DNA from: Paraburkholderia madseniana
GTDB taxonomy: Bacteria; Pseudomonadota; Gammaproteobacteria; Burkholderiales; Burkholderiaceae
Direction of reading: 5' to 3'
Length of the DNA: 64,000 nt
Assembly (NCBI RefSeq): GCF_009690905.1
Contig: NZ_VOSW01000004.1
Span: 104,856 to 168,855 of the forward strand
The position numbers and the translations under genes were made by a program. Below the pieces are notes generated by a model. The model ran no database searches, had not been told where the DNA came from, and was given only the letters and a program-made list of their open reading frames with translations. Below, in pieces: positions 45,034-54,100 of this stretch (position 1 is the stretch's first letter; each line of letters starts with the position of its first letter).

Positions 45034-46795
45034 GCAATTTCACTCCGAAGCGCAGGGCGACGCCGAGTCCGACGCCGACCATCGCGATGTTGATGACAGA
45101 AAGCGCCGCGACCTGATCGACCGCGCCGGTCGCCCACAGCGATACCAGTAGCGCGCCGATCACTTCCGTGCCGGGCGAGAGCAGATAGACCGCGGTCGAG
45201 TATTCGCGCTCGAAGATCATGAAGATCAGGAGCCATGCCGCGAGCAAACCGAAACGCACAAGCGGCAGCGTCACATCGAGACTGACGCGTGCCCGCGTGC
45301 CGCCGACGCTGCGTCCCGCTTCTTCGAGTTCGGGGCCGACTTGCAGCAGCGCGCTTTGAATCAGGCGCATGCCGTACGCGAGCCACACGACCGTGTACGC
45401 GATCCAGATGCTCCACATGGAGTTCTTCAGTTCCTTCAGGCCGGGCACGAAGAGGAAGATCCACAGGAACGCGAGACCGGCGAGCAGGCCGGGCACGGCG
45501 CGCGGCAGCAGCACGAGGTAGTCGAGCAGGCGCGTGGCCCAGTCGTTGCGGCGATGGCCGGCAAATGCGACCAGCGAATAGAAGCCCACTGCAAGCGCGC
45601 CACCGATCACACCGATGCCCAGCGTATTGAGAATTGCGCGGACCAGGTTGTCCTGTTCGAACAGTTCGGTGAAGTTGGCGAGCGTCAGCACTTCGGCGAG
45701 GTTCACGCCTTCGCCCCAGTTGGTGACGAACGCGCGCAGCGTGATGCCGGAGAGCGGCACGAACACCGTGAGCAGTAGCCACAGCGCGACGATCGCCAGC
45801 GCAACCCAACGCCATGCGCCGAGCGGCAGCACGGTCTGACGCCCCGCCTTACCCTTGACCGTGACAAAGCGGTTCGCGCTCTTCAGCAAGCGTCGTTGCA
45901 GCAGCACGAGCGGGAACGTGATCGCGACGATGCACACGGCGACGGCGGCCATCAGGTGATACGAGGGCACGCCGAGCTTGTTGGTGAGCTTGTACAGATA
46001 CGTCGCCAGCACGAGGTGTCCTTCGGGGTCGCCGAGTACGAGTGGCAGGCCGAACACTTCGAAGCCGAGGAAGAACACCAGCACGCCGGCGAATAACAAT
46101 GCTGGCAGCGTCATCGGCAGACTGACGTCGAGCGCGACACGGAACGGTCGCGCACCGGCGACGCGCGCTGCTTCTTCGACATCCGAGCCGAGATTGCGCA
46201 GTGCCGCCGACGAATACAGGTACACGTGCGGCACGTGTGTGAGTCCAACGATCACCGTAATGGCGAGAATCGAGTACACGCTCCATGGCGCCTCGGCGGT
46301 GCCGAACAGTTCCTTCCACCAGACTGAATAGAAGCCGACCGGACCGGCCGCGACGACATAGCCGAATGCGAGCACCATCGGCGAAACGAATACGGGGGTG
46401 AGCAGCAGCGGTTCGAGCCAGCGGCGGCCGGGCAGGTCCGTGCGTACCATCAGGAACGCAAGAATGCCGCCGAGCGGGATCGAGATGAACAGCATCCCGG
46501 CCGCGATGATGAAAGAGTTCTTCAGCGCGGACCAGAAGTCGGGGTCGCTGAAAATGAATTCGAAGCCGGCAAGACCGAGCGTGCGTTTGGCGTCGAAGAA
46601 CGGCGCGTTCAGCACGCTCTGGAACAGAATGAAGCCGAGCGGCAGCGCCACCGCGACGGTCAGCACCGCGATGACGAGCCAGCGCAGCAGCCCCGCAAAC
46701 GGCTGCAGACCGCCGCGCGGCAGTGCGCCTATCGTGCCGCCGTCGGCCGCGAAAGGTGGGGCATCGCGGTGTCCGGTTGCGCTAGTGGAAAGCAT
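45026..46795 (-). CDS. ABC importer permease, double-domain (FbpB type)
   Basis: A 589-residue permease with two fused membrane domains, each about six helices, and two EAA loops (DVEEAARVAGARPFRVALDVSLPM and ELEEAGRSVGGTRARVSLDVTLPL). This tandem form is typical of ferric-iron-type importers and of 2-aminoethylphosphonate systems. The ATG at 46795 follows AGGGGGA; the frame's opening at 46825 is less likely. Substrate unknown. Confidence 0.9.
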   Translation of the reverse strand: MLSTSATGHRDAPPFAADGGTIGALPRGGLQPFAGLLRWLVIAVLTVAVALPLGFILFQSVLNAPFFDAKRTLGLAGFEFIFSDPDFWSALKNSFIIAAGMLFISIPLGGILAFLMVRTDLPGRRWLEPLLLTPVFVSPMVLAFGYVVAAGPVGFYSVWWKELFGTAEAPWSVYSILAITVIVGLTHVPHVYLYSSAALRNLGSDVEEAARVAGARPFRVALDVSLPMTLPALLFAGVLVFFLGFEVFGLPLVLGDPEGHLVLATYLYKLTNKLGVPSYHLMAAVAVCIVAITFPLVLLQRRLLKSANRFVTVKGKAGRQTVLPLGAWRWVALAIVALWLLLTVFVPLSGITLRAFVTNWGEGVNLAEVLTLANFTELFEQDNLVRAILNTLGIGVIGGALAVGFYSLVAFAGHRRNDWATRLLDYLVLLPRAVPGLLAGLAFLWIFLFVPGLKELKNSMWSIWIAYTVVWLAYGMRLIQSALLQVGPELEEAGRSVGGTRARVSLDVTLPLVRFGLLAAWLLIFMIFEREYSTAVYLLSPGTEVIGALLVSLWATGAVDQVAALSVINIAMVGVGLGVALRFGVKLHG

Positions 46796-46895
46796 GAGTG
46801 TCCCCCTGCAGCGTGAAAGCCGCATATCGACAGGTAATGAAGGAAGGCGTGGCGTCCGCGCGTTTCAGCGTGGACGCCGTCAGGTCAGCCGAGGC

Positions 46896-47984
46896 TTAGC
46901 GCTTGATCGACTGCTGCCATTGCTTGAGGAATTCAAGCCGCTTGGACTGGTCGAGATACACCAGCAGGCCGAAGCCGATCGGGATCGGCTTGAGCGAGTC
47001 GCCGAGTTGTTTCGTGAGTCCCGCCATCGACGTTTCACCGTCGACGTCCGCGCGAATCGAGAACAGGCTCGCCTGGTTCGCGAGCAAGGTCTGACCGCGT
47101 TGCGACAGCAGGTAATCGACCCAGAGCTTCGCGGCGTTCGGGCTTTGCGCCTTCTTCGAAATCGTCACGAGGCGGCTCACCACCAGCGTGTAGTCTTTGG
47201 GATAGACGTAGCCGATCGACGGGTCTTTCTTCGCTTTGGTGAGGGCGTACGAACCGAGGATGTTGTAGCCGATCAGGTTTTCACCCGAAGAAATACGCTC
47301 CATCATCGCGCCGGTACTCGATTGCAGTTTCGGGCCGGTGGCGCCCATCGCTTTCACGAGGTCCCATGTGACTTGCGGATTGACGCGCGCGTCTTGCGTC
47401 AGATAGTTGAAGCCGACGCCGGATTTTTCGATATCGTAAGTCGTGACCTTGCCTTTGAACTGATCCGGCTTGCTTTGCAGCAGCTTGATCAGATCGGCGC
47501 GGGTTTGCGGCACTTCGCCGGCGGCCAGAAGGCGCTTGTTGTAGACGATCGCAAGGGGCTCGTACGTGGTGCCATACGCCTGCTTCTGGTACTGCGCCCA
47601 TTGCGGCAACTGCTTCGCTTCAGGCGATTCGTAACTGGCCATCAGACCGTCGTTGACGAGCTTGACCTGCAGGTCCATCGCCGAGCTCCACAGCACGTCG
47701 GCGCTGGTGCTGCTGGCCGCGTTTTCGCTGATGTAGCGGTTGTACAGCTCGGTGCTGTTCATGTCGTTGTACTCGACCTTGATGCCGTACAGGCTTTCAA
47801 AATCCTTGATGAGCGGGCGCACGAGAGCGGTGTCCGTGACCGAATACACGATCAGCTTGCCTTCCTTCTTTGCCCCGTCGACGGTGGCCTGATAGTCGCT
47901 GGGATAACCGGCCGGAAAGGCCGCCCATGCTGAGTTTGCGGCGAATGCAACGGCTACGGCGAGATACTTCAAAGAGATTTGCAC
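46896..47984 (-). CDS. ABC importer periplasmic binding protein (AfuA/FbpA-like)
   Basis: A 362-residue type II binding protein. Signal peptide MQISLKYLAVAVAFAANSAWA, then GKLIVYSVTDTALVRPLIKDFESLYGIKVEYND, typical of the iron/thiamine/phosphonate-binding cluster. The two Tyr that bind iron in FbpA are not evident as an adjacent pair, so an organic ligand (organophosphate or phosphonate) is as likely as iron. GTG start at 47984 after GGAGGAAG. Divergent from the two-component system, which probably senses the same ligand. Confidence 0.88.
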   Translation of the reverse strand: MQISLKYLAVAVAFAANSAWAAFPAGYPSDYQATVDGAKKEGKLIVYSVTDTALVRPLIKDFESLYGIKVEYNDMNSTELYNRYISENAASSTSADVLWSSAMDLQVKLVNDGLMASYESPEAKQLPQWAQYQKQAYGTTYEPLAIVYNKRLLAAGEVPQTRADLIKLLQSKPDQFKGKVTTYDIEKSGVGFNYLTQDARVNPQVTWDLVKAMGATGPKLQSSTGAMMERISSGENLIGYNILGSYALTKAKKDPSIGYVYPKDYTLVVSRLVTISKKAQSPNAAKLWVDYLLSQRGQTLLANQASLFSIRADVDGETSMAGLTKQLGDSLKPIPIGFGLLVYLDQSKRLEFLKQWQQSIKR

Positions 47985-48040
47985 GTCTTCCTCCAGAAAA
48001 CATTGTGTTTGTTTTGTGTAGGCGAATGGTAAGAGACGCT

Positions 48041-48062
48041 TGCTTTCTGAATGCTTTCAGTT
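48041..48062. promoter_or_regulatory. Tandem 11-base repeats, candidate response-regulator site
   Basis: TGCTTTCTGAA followed directly by TGCTTTCAGTT: two direct units one helical turn apart in the divergent promoter between the ABC and two-component operons. OmpR-family dimers bind such tandem half-sites. Confidence 0.5.
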
Positions 48063-48123
48063 TTCGAGGAAAATGCGTCACAATGGTCGAATTCGCCTCA
48101 TGGATTTCCCTGGGATTCTGTTT

Positions 48124-48795
48124 ATGCGTGTGCTGCTCGTCGAAGACAATCCGATTCTTTCCCGCTCGCTAACCGATGCGCTGACCAGCGCGAAACTCAC
48201 CGTCGATTGCATGCATGACGGCGAGTCTGCCGACCATGTTTTGCGCACGCAGGACTACGCGCTGGTGATTCTCGATATCGGTTTGCCGAAGCTCGACGGC
48301 CTCGAAGTGCTGCGCCGTTTGCGCGCTCGGCGTAACGCGGTGCCGGTGTTGATGCTGACCGCGCATGGTTCGGTGGAAGAGCGCGTGCGCGGGCTCGATC
48401 TCGGCGCCGACGATTACCTCGCCAAGCCCTTTGCGCTCACCGAACTCGAAGCGCGTGCGAGGGCGCTGCTGCGCCGCAGTCACGGCCAGGAACCGCTGCA
48501 TGCGCAATGCGGCACGCTGCTTTACGACAGCGTCGACCGCGGCTTCACGCTCGACGGCGAGCCGCTCGCATTGACGCCACGCGAACGTTCGGTGCTCGAA
48601 GTGCTGATCCTGCGCAACGGCCGCGCGATCAACAAAGACACGCTCTCCGAGAAAATCTTCGGGCTCGATGAATCGGTGAATGCCGATGCCATCGAAATCT
48701 ACGTGCACCGCTTGCGCAAGAAGCTCGAGCGCAGTTCGGTCGGCATCGTGACGCTGCGCGGGCTTGGCTATCTGCTGGAAGCGAAAGACGCATGA
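48124..48795 (+). CDS. OmpR-family response regulator (TctD-like)
   Basis: A 223-residue response regulator: receiver MRVLLVEDNPILSRSL with phospho-acceptor Asp51 in VILDIGLPKLDG, conserved Lys in DDYLAKPFA, and a winged-helix output domain with RERSVLEVLILRNGRAINKDTL and VHRLRKKL. It resembles TctD, which controls tricarboxylate uptake. The stop overlaps the kinase start (ATGA). Likely controls the divergent ABC importer and perhaps the porin. Confidence 0.9.
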   Translation: MRVLLVEDNPILSRSLTDALTSAKLTVDCMHDGESADHVLRTQDYALVILDIGLPKLDGLEVLRRLRARRNAVPVLMLTAHGSVEERVRGLDLGADDYLAKPFALTELEARARALLRRSHGQEPLHAQCGTLLYDSVDRGFTLDGEPLALTPRERSVLEVLILRNGRAINKDTLSEKIFGLDESVNADAIEIYVHRLRKKLERSSVGIVTLRGLGYLLEAKDA

Positions 48796-50210
48796 CACGG
48801 CCGAATCTGCGCGTTCGCGTCGCGCTGTGGTTATTGCTGCCGCTGCTTCTGCTGCTTGCCTTCGATGCATGGCTCACGTATCAACGTGCAATGAACGCGG
48901 CGCACGCGGCCTTCGATCGCACGCTGGAGTTTTCACTGCGTTCGATACGCGACGGCATCCGTTTGCGCGACGCTCAGATCGAAGTCGATCTGCCGTATCT
49001 CGCGCTGGAGATGTTCGAATCCAACGGCGGCGGCAACATCTACTATCAGATCCGCGAGGAGGGCGGCCGGGTAGTGACCGGTTATCCGGATCTGCCGTCA
49101 GGCACGAAGGCGCTTGCCGAGCCCTACAGTGTGCAGTTTTATGACGACGTGTTTCGCGGACGGCCGTTGCGTATCGCGATGCTGAGATTGCCGGTCCACG
49201 ACGTGCCGTCAGCGCAGACGCGTGTGGTGCTGGTGCGGGTCGGCGAAACGATCGAGCAGCGCCAGGCGTTGGCGCGCGAGATTCTGATCGGCTCACTGCA
49301 ACAGGAATTCCTGCTGGTGGTGCTCGCGCTAGGCATCGTGTGGCTGGGGGTGGCGCGCGGCTTGCGGCCGCTGAACCGCCTGTCGGCGAAAGTCGCCGCG
49401 CGTGCCGAGGACGATCCTACGCCGCTCGATACGGTGGGCCTGCCGAGTGAAGTTGCGCCGCTGGTCGATTCGATCAATCAGTACATCGGCCGCACGCGGT
49501 TGATGCAATTGTCGCGCAGGCGATTCTTTAACGACGCCGCGCATCAGTTGAAGACACCGCTCGCGGTCATTCAGGCGGAGTCGGAGCTGGCGTTGCGTGA
49601 TATCGATGGTGGTGATGAGCCCTCGAACGGTAATGGCCGGCAAGGCGTGCATTTGCGGCGGCTGAATCGCGCGGTGCAGCAGGCGGTGCGTATCGTGCAG
49701 CAATTGCTGTCGCTTTCGCGGCTCGATGCGGACAGCGGTTATACGGTCAAGCATGCCGCCGTGCCGTTGCATAAAGTGGCGCGCAGCGTGACGCTCGACT
49801 GGTCGCCGGTGGCGCGCTCGCGTGGCATCGATCTCGGTTTTGAACAGGACGTGCGTATCGACGTGATGGGCCAGACCGATCTGCTGGCGGAACTGGTCGG
49901 CAATCTGATCGACAACGCGATTCGTTATTCGGGCGATGGGGCGGTGATTACCGTACGCGTTGCATGCGAAGGTGAGCAACCGTTGCTGCAGGTGATCGAT
50001 AACGGGCCGGGGATTGCCGTCGGCGAACGCGATGCGGTGTTCGAGCGGTTCTATCGCAGTGAAGCGACGCAGACGGTCGAGGGCAGCGGGCTGGGGTTGT
50101 CGATCGTGCGGGAAATCGCACGCGTGCATGGCGCGGAGATTGCGTTGAGCGATGCACCCGGCGGTGGGCTGGTGGTTAGCGTGCTGTTTCCGGCGTTAAA
50201 GTCCGCGTGA
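48792..50210 (+). CDS. Sensor histidine kinase (TctE-like)
   Basis: A 472-residue kinase: first membrane helix (ALWLLLPLLLLLAFDAWL), a periplasmic sensor of about 130 residues, second helix (FLLVVLALGIVWLGV), HAMP-like linker, H-box FFNDAAHQLKTPLAVIQ with the phospho-His, N-box LIDNAIRYS, and G-boxes DNGPGI and EGSGLGLSI. It pairs with the overlapping response regulator. The sensor resembles the 2CSK_N domain of TctE. Confidence 0.9.
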   Translation: MTRPNLRVRVALWLLLPLLLLLAFDAWLTYQRAMNAAHAAFDRTLEFSLRSIRDGIRLRDAQIEVDLPYLALEMFESNGGGNIYYQIREEGGRVVTGYPDLPSGTKALAEPYSVQFYDDVFRGRPLRIAMLRLPVHDVPSAQTRVVLVRVGETIEQRQALAREILIGSLQQEFLLVVLALGIVWLGVARGLRPLNRLSAKVAARAEDDPTPLDTVGLPSEVAPLVDSINQYIGRTRLMQLSRRRFFNDAAHQLKTPLAVIQAESELALRDIDGGDEPSNGNGRQGVHLRRLNRAVQQAVRIVQQLLSLSRLDADSGYTVKHAAVPLHKVARSVTLDWSPVARSRGIDLGFEQDVRIDVMGQTDLLAELVGNLIDNAIRYSGDGAVITVRVACEGEQPLLQVIDNGPGIAVGERDAVFERFYRSEATQTVEGSGLGLSIVREIARVHGAEIALSDAPGGGLVVSVLFPALKSA

Positions 50211-50220
50211 CGATCACGCG

Positions 50221-50256
50221 GCAACCGCAACCGCAACCGCAACCGCAACCGCAACC
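50221..50256. repeat. Hexanucleotide tandem repeat (GCAACC)x6
   Basis: Six perfect GCAACC units between the stop of the kinase gene (50210) and the stop of the convergent nitrate-binding gene (50258). Copy number may vary among strains through slippage. It is outside coding sequence. Confidence 0.9.
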
Positions 50257-50257
50257 G

Positions 50258-51409
50258 CTATGCGCGGATCGCGAAGCTCCGCGCGTAAGCCTTGGATGCC
50301 GTGTCGCTACCCCACACCTTACCGTCGATCAGCACTTGAGAGCGCTCATCGCCCGGCACCGCTATGCCGACGCGTGCTGCCGCATCACGATACAACTCCG
50401 TCTGATTGATGTGCGCCGCGATTTCCGCGTAATCCGCGCGTGGGTCGATCATGCCCCAACGTTCGAACTGCGTGAGGAACCAGGCACCGTCGGTTGCTCG
50501 CGGATAATTCACCGCGCCGTTGTCGAAGAACCGCATGGGCAAACCCCGCGGCGCTGAGGCCGCGATCTCGTTGCCGAGCCGCGCCGCAATCAACGCTTCA
50601 TCGATGCCGATAAATTCGGGCCGCGCGAGCCAGCGTGCAATCTCCTCGCGATGCCCCGCGCCATCGAGCCAGCGGCACGCTTCGAGCATTGTCTGCACCA
50701 GCGCCCGCGCTGTATTCGGATTCGCGCTGACAAAATCGCGCCGGCACGCCAGCACTTTCTCGGGATGATCGGGCCAGACTTCGCTCGTGTAAGCGACTGT
50801 TCTGCCGACACCTTCCGCTTCTGCCATTGCATTCCACGGCTCGCCGACACAGGAGCCATCGAGCCTTTCTTCCGAGAGCGCGGCGACCATTTGCGGCGGC
50901 GGAATCGCGACGCTTTCAATATCGCGCAACGGATGCACGCCTTGCGACGCGAGCCAGTAGTACAGCCACATGGCGTGCGTGCCGGTGGGGAAGGTCTGCG
51001 CGAACACCGGCTTGCGTCCGAGCGTCGCCAAAGCCTTGGGCAAGGTGCCGTGTTCGGTTAATGCATCGGCGAGACGATTCGAGAGCGTGATCGCCTGGCC
51101 GTTGCGATTGAGCACCATCAGCACGGCCATATCCGTTTGCGGGCCGCCGAGGCCGAGTTGCACGCCGTACACGAGACCGTAGAGCACATGCGCCGCATCG
51201 AGATCGCCCGACAGTAGTTTGTCGCGCACGGCGGCCCATGACGGCTGGCGGCACAGCTCCAGCGTCAGTCCGTGGGCGTGGCCGAATTCGAGCAGCTTTG
51301 CGGCGACGAGCGGTGCGGCATCGGCTAGTGCGACGAACCCGAGCCGCAAATGGGTTTTCTCGAGCGGCGCAGGCGCGGACGATGGGGCGAGGGAGCTGGG
51401 AGAGTTCAT
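50258..51409 (-). CDS. nasS: NasS-type cytoplasmic nitrate/nitrite sensor
   Basis: A 383-residue protein homologous to the nitrate-binding proteins NrtA/CmpA: LRLGFVALADAAPLVAAKLLEFGHAHGL, GDLDAAHVLYGLVYGVQLGLGGP, and GEPWNAMAEAEGVGRTVAYTSEVWPDHPEKVL. There is no signal peptide, and the gene follows an ANTAR regulator, the arrangement of NasS, a cytoplasmic nitrate sensor that holds NasT inactive when nitrate is absent. Starts ten bases after the nasT stop. Confidence 0.85.
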   Translation of the reverse strand: MNSPSSLAPSSAPAPLEKTHLRLGFVALADAAPLVAAKLLEFGHAHGLTLELCRQPSWAAVRDKLLSGDLDAAHVLYGLVYGVQLGLGGPQTDMAVLMVLNRNGQAITLSNRLADALTEHGTLPKALATLGRKPVFAQTFPTGTHAMWLYYWLASQGVHPLRDIESVAIPPPQMVAALSEERLDGSCVGEPWNAMAEAEGVGRTVAYTSEVWPDHPEKVLACRRDFVSANPNTARALVQTMLEACRWLDGAGHREEIARWLARPEFIGIDEALIAARLGNEIAASAPRGLPMRFFDNGAVNYPRATDGAWFLTQFERWGMIDPRADYAEIAAHINQTELYRDAAARVGIAVPGDERSQVLIDGKVWGSDTASKAYARSFAIRA

Positions 51410-51419
51410 GTGCGGCGCT

Positions 51420-51995
51420 TCATTTGAGCGAGTCGGCCGCTGCGACGACGGCGCGCGCGACTTCGGCGAGTTTGACGCCCTGGTTCATTGCGCGCTTGCG
51501 CAGGTTGGCGTAGGCGGCGTGTTCCGTGATCTTCAGTTGATCCATCAGCAGGCGTTTGGCGCGATCGATCAGCTTGCGTTCGGCGAGTTCGTTTTCGACT
51601 TGCGCGAGGCGTTCGCGCAACTCCGATTCCTGTGCGAATCGTGCGAGTGCGACTTCGAGGATCGGCGCCAGTCGTTCCGTGGCGAGCCCTTCGACGAGGT
51701 AGGCCGTGACCCCGGCGCCGACCGCGTCGCGGATCAATTGCTGGTTCGCGTCGTGACTGAACATCAGCACCGGACGTGGCGCGGTGGCGTTCATGACCGC
51801 GAGTTGTTCGAGCGTGTCGCGCGACGGCGATTCCGTATCGATGATGATGACGTCGGGCCGCTCGCTCTGGACCACGCGGTGGAGCGCTTGCGGCGTCGCC
51901 GTGCCGGCCAGCATCTCGTAGCCGAGTCGTGCGAGGGCGTCGCGCAGATCGCCTATCGGCTTGTCGGTATCGGTTACGAGGAGAACGCGCAGCAT
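51420..51995 (-). CDS. nasT: NasT-type ANTAR antiterminator
   Basis: A 191-residue protein with a degenerate receiver domain (VIIIDTESPSRD, Asp53) and a C-terminal ANTAR RNA-binding domain (LIDRAKRLLMDQLKITEHAAYANLRKRAMNQGVKL). NasT binds leader-RNA hairpins and allows transcription of nitrate assimilation genes when NasS releases it. The assimilation genes are not downstream on this strand within the window, so they must be elsewhere or the next genes act at a distance. Confidence 0.88.
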   Translation of the reverse strand: MLRVLLVTDTDKPIGDLRDALARLGYEMLAGTATPQALHRVVQSERPDVIIIDTESPSRDTLEQLAVMNATAPRPVLMFSHDANQQLIRDAVGAGVTAYLVEGLATERLAPILEVALARFAQESELRERLAQVENELAERKLIDRAKRLLMDQLKITEHAAYANLRKRAMNQGVKLAEVARAVVAAADSLK

Positions 51996-52173
51996 GAGGT
52001 GTGGTTTATCGACGGCTGGCTACTGTTAAAGCAACGTGTATGCCAGTGCGAGACGATTGCGATGAAGACAACGCAATCATGGGCTTACAAACAGTGTAAG
52101 CCACAGGAGCTGCACCCGTACGGGGCATGCACAAGGCATGCACCGAAGTGGCGCATGAGGTATGAACATTGTT

Positions 52174-54009
52174 TTAATGAACGCGAAGGCGGGCTGCCGG
52201 GGCGTCACGCCACACTTGCAACGCGGCCCGCACTTCATTGACAACGGGATCCCACTTGCCCAGTTCCTGCAGCCGGAATAGACGCATTGACGGATACCAT
52301 GGGCTATCGGTTCTGTTGGTCAACCATCGCCACTCGGAGTAGGCGGGTACCAGCACCCAAACGGGAAGTCCGGCCGCACCGGCAAGATGCGCGACCGACG
52401 TGTCGACGGTAATCAGAAGATCGAGCGTTTGCAGTATTGCCAGGGTGTCAGTGAAACTGTTGATTGAAGGGCCCAACGTGTGCAGGTCGTATTCATGCGC
52501 CAGGCTTTCGCTTTCACGCTCGCGGTTGCCTTTTTGCACGGAATACCAGGTCACCCCGGCAAGCCCAAACAGGGGCCTTAGCGCATCGAGCCGGATTGAC
52601 CTGTAACGGTCAAGAACATGGTTCGGGCTACCTGCCCAAACGACGCCGACGCGTCTGTTATTGGAATGTCTTCTGCCCGATGAAATAGCATCGATACGAG
52701 CCCGCCATTGGCGCGGCTTATCGGGTGGCGCCGTCAGATACGGCATAGCGACGGGGAGCATCGATATATCGAGTTTCATATGCTCCGGCATCCTTAGCAT
52801 GTGGCACCAGTAGTCGTAAGGTCCGGACGGCATCGTTGTGAATACGGCATGCACGCCCGTCATGCTGATCGCCAATTCCGCTATCGGCCCGCTTACCAGC
52901 ACATCGACCGTTGCCTCCTGGCGATGCAGCCATTCGGCAAATCTGATGAACTGTATTTCGTCGCCGAGCCCCTGTTCACCAACGAGCAGGAACCGGCAAC
53001 CCGCAACGGGTTCCCCGTTCCATTCGCGGAAGATGGGCCGGACTTGTTCGTTTTGCCTGTCCGGCAGATCGTAGAACCATCTGTACCGCTTCCAGCCTTC
53101 TTCGAATTCCCCGAGCCCAAGCAGCACGCCCGCAAGATGGAATTGCATGTGGGGGTTATCCGGCAGAAGCCGTGCTGCTTCCATACTATGCGGCCGACTT
53201 TCGGCGATTTTTCCGCATATGCTGAGTGCGCGTGCCGCGTTGTGATGCAGGAGCGGATGGTGCGGATCGATGGCGAGACCTTGTCGGGCGACACTGAGCG
53301 CGTCATTGAAGCGATCGCTTGTGTTCAGTACGAAGGCCAACGCTTTTAGAGCGTTGGCATCGCCGGCAAAGCGGATTCTTATCTGCGTGATCGCATTGGC
53401 AAGCTCGTGCATACGGCCGGATTTTGCGAGTACGGCGATCAGGCCGAGTCCATCGTTCAGGCTGGCCGGTTCGAGTGTCCATGCGCGGCGCCAGTAATGC
53501 GCCGCGCTATCAAGTTGCCCGAGTTGCGCATGGATGCGGGCCAGGGCGCGAATCGCGTGATGCAGCCCCGGTTCGATTTCAATCGACTTCTCGTAGTGAG
53601 TTATCGCCTCCGTGAGGTGGCCGGATAGCCGCAGGCAGTCGCCGAGGTTTCTGTGGAGACTGGCCGTACTGCCAGCCAGGATGATTGCGCGACGATAGAA
53701 CGCTTCAGCCGATTCGTGCTTGCCTGCCAACGCTGCAAGCAGGCCCGCGTGCTCCCATAGTTCGGCCCGGTCAGGGGCGGCGTGCAGTGCCTGCTCGAGG
53801 TAGCCGTGGGCTCGCTCCATGTCGTTCGTATGAACGCAAGCGAGTCCCATGCGGTGCAGCGCGTGAGCGTCGCGTGGACGCACGCTTAGCACCTGCCGGT
53901 AAGCGACGATCGCCTCTGTCATCCGTCGCGCGGAAAAATGCACGTCTGCACGTGCGATGAGCGCGTCGACGTCTGGGTCATCGTTATTGAAACGGGGGAT
54001 TCTGAACAT
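52174..54009 (-). CDS. TPR-repeat protein with glycosyltransferase-9-like C-terminal domain
   Basis: A protein of about 611 residues. The N-terminal 300 residues hold about eight tetratricopeptide repeats (for example AYRQVLSVRPRDAHALHRMGLACV and YRRAIILAGSTASLHRNLGDCLRL). The C-terminal part, from about 340, resembles ADP-heptosyltransferase/GT9 folds: FLLVGEQGLGDEIQFIRFAEWL, VGVVWAGSPNH and DTSVAHLAGAAGLPVWVLVP. Such proteins glycosylate cell-surface or flagellar proteins in other bacteria; its acceptor is unknown. I take the ATG at 54009 (AGGA upstream); the frame opens at a TTG at 54030. Confidence 0.78.
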   Translation of the reverse strand: MFRIPRFNNDDPDVDALIARADVHFSARRMTEAIVAYRQVLSVRPRDAHALHRMGLACVHTNDMERAHGYLEQALHAAPDRAELWEHAGLLAALAGKHESAEAFYRRAIILAGSTASLHRNLGDCLRLSGHLTEAITHYEKSIEIEPGLHHAIRALARIHAQLGQLDSAAHYWRRAWTLEPASLNDGLGLIAVLAKSGRMHELANAITQIRIRFAGDANALKALAFVLNTSDRFNDALSVARQGLAIDPHHPLLHHNAARALSICGKIAESRPHSMEAARLLPDNPHMQFHLAGVLLGLGEFEEGWKRYRWFYDLPDRQNEQVRPIFREWNGEPVAGCRFLLVGEQGLGDEIQFIRFAEWLHRQEATVDVLVSGPIAELAISMTGVHAVFTTMPSGPYDYWCHMLRMPEHMKLDISMLPVAMPYLTAPPDKPRQWRARIDAISSGRRHSNNRRVGVVWAGSPNHVLDRYRSIRLDALRPLFGLAGVTWYSVQKGNRERESESLAHEYDLHTLGPSINSFTDTLAILQTLDLLITVDTSVAHLAGAAGLPVWVLVPAYSEWRWLTNRTDSPWYPSMRLFRLQELGKWDPVVNEVRAALQVWRDAPAARLRVH

Positions 54010-54100
54010 CGACAGGAGGTCCTGGGGCAAGTTTGTCGAGCGCGGGAAGTCGCCCCTGCGATCCGCAGCAGGGGGACAGTGTCATTCCGTTGGCAGAGGC

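Noticed and set aside
46398..47933. 511-residue rightward open frame antisense to the ABC permease and binding protein
   Set aside because: It covers two genes that have signal peptide, EAA loops and start signals; its own sequence has no recognisable domain.
50221..50256. GCAACC array considered as a CRISPR or origin iteron
   Set aside because: Units are six bases with no spacers, and there are no cas, dnaA or rep genes nearby.
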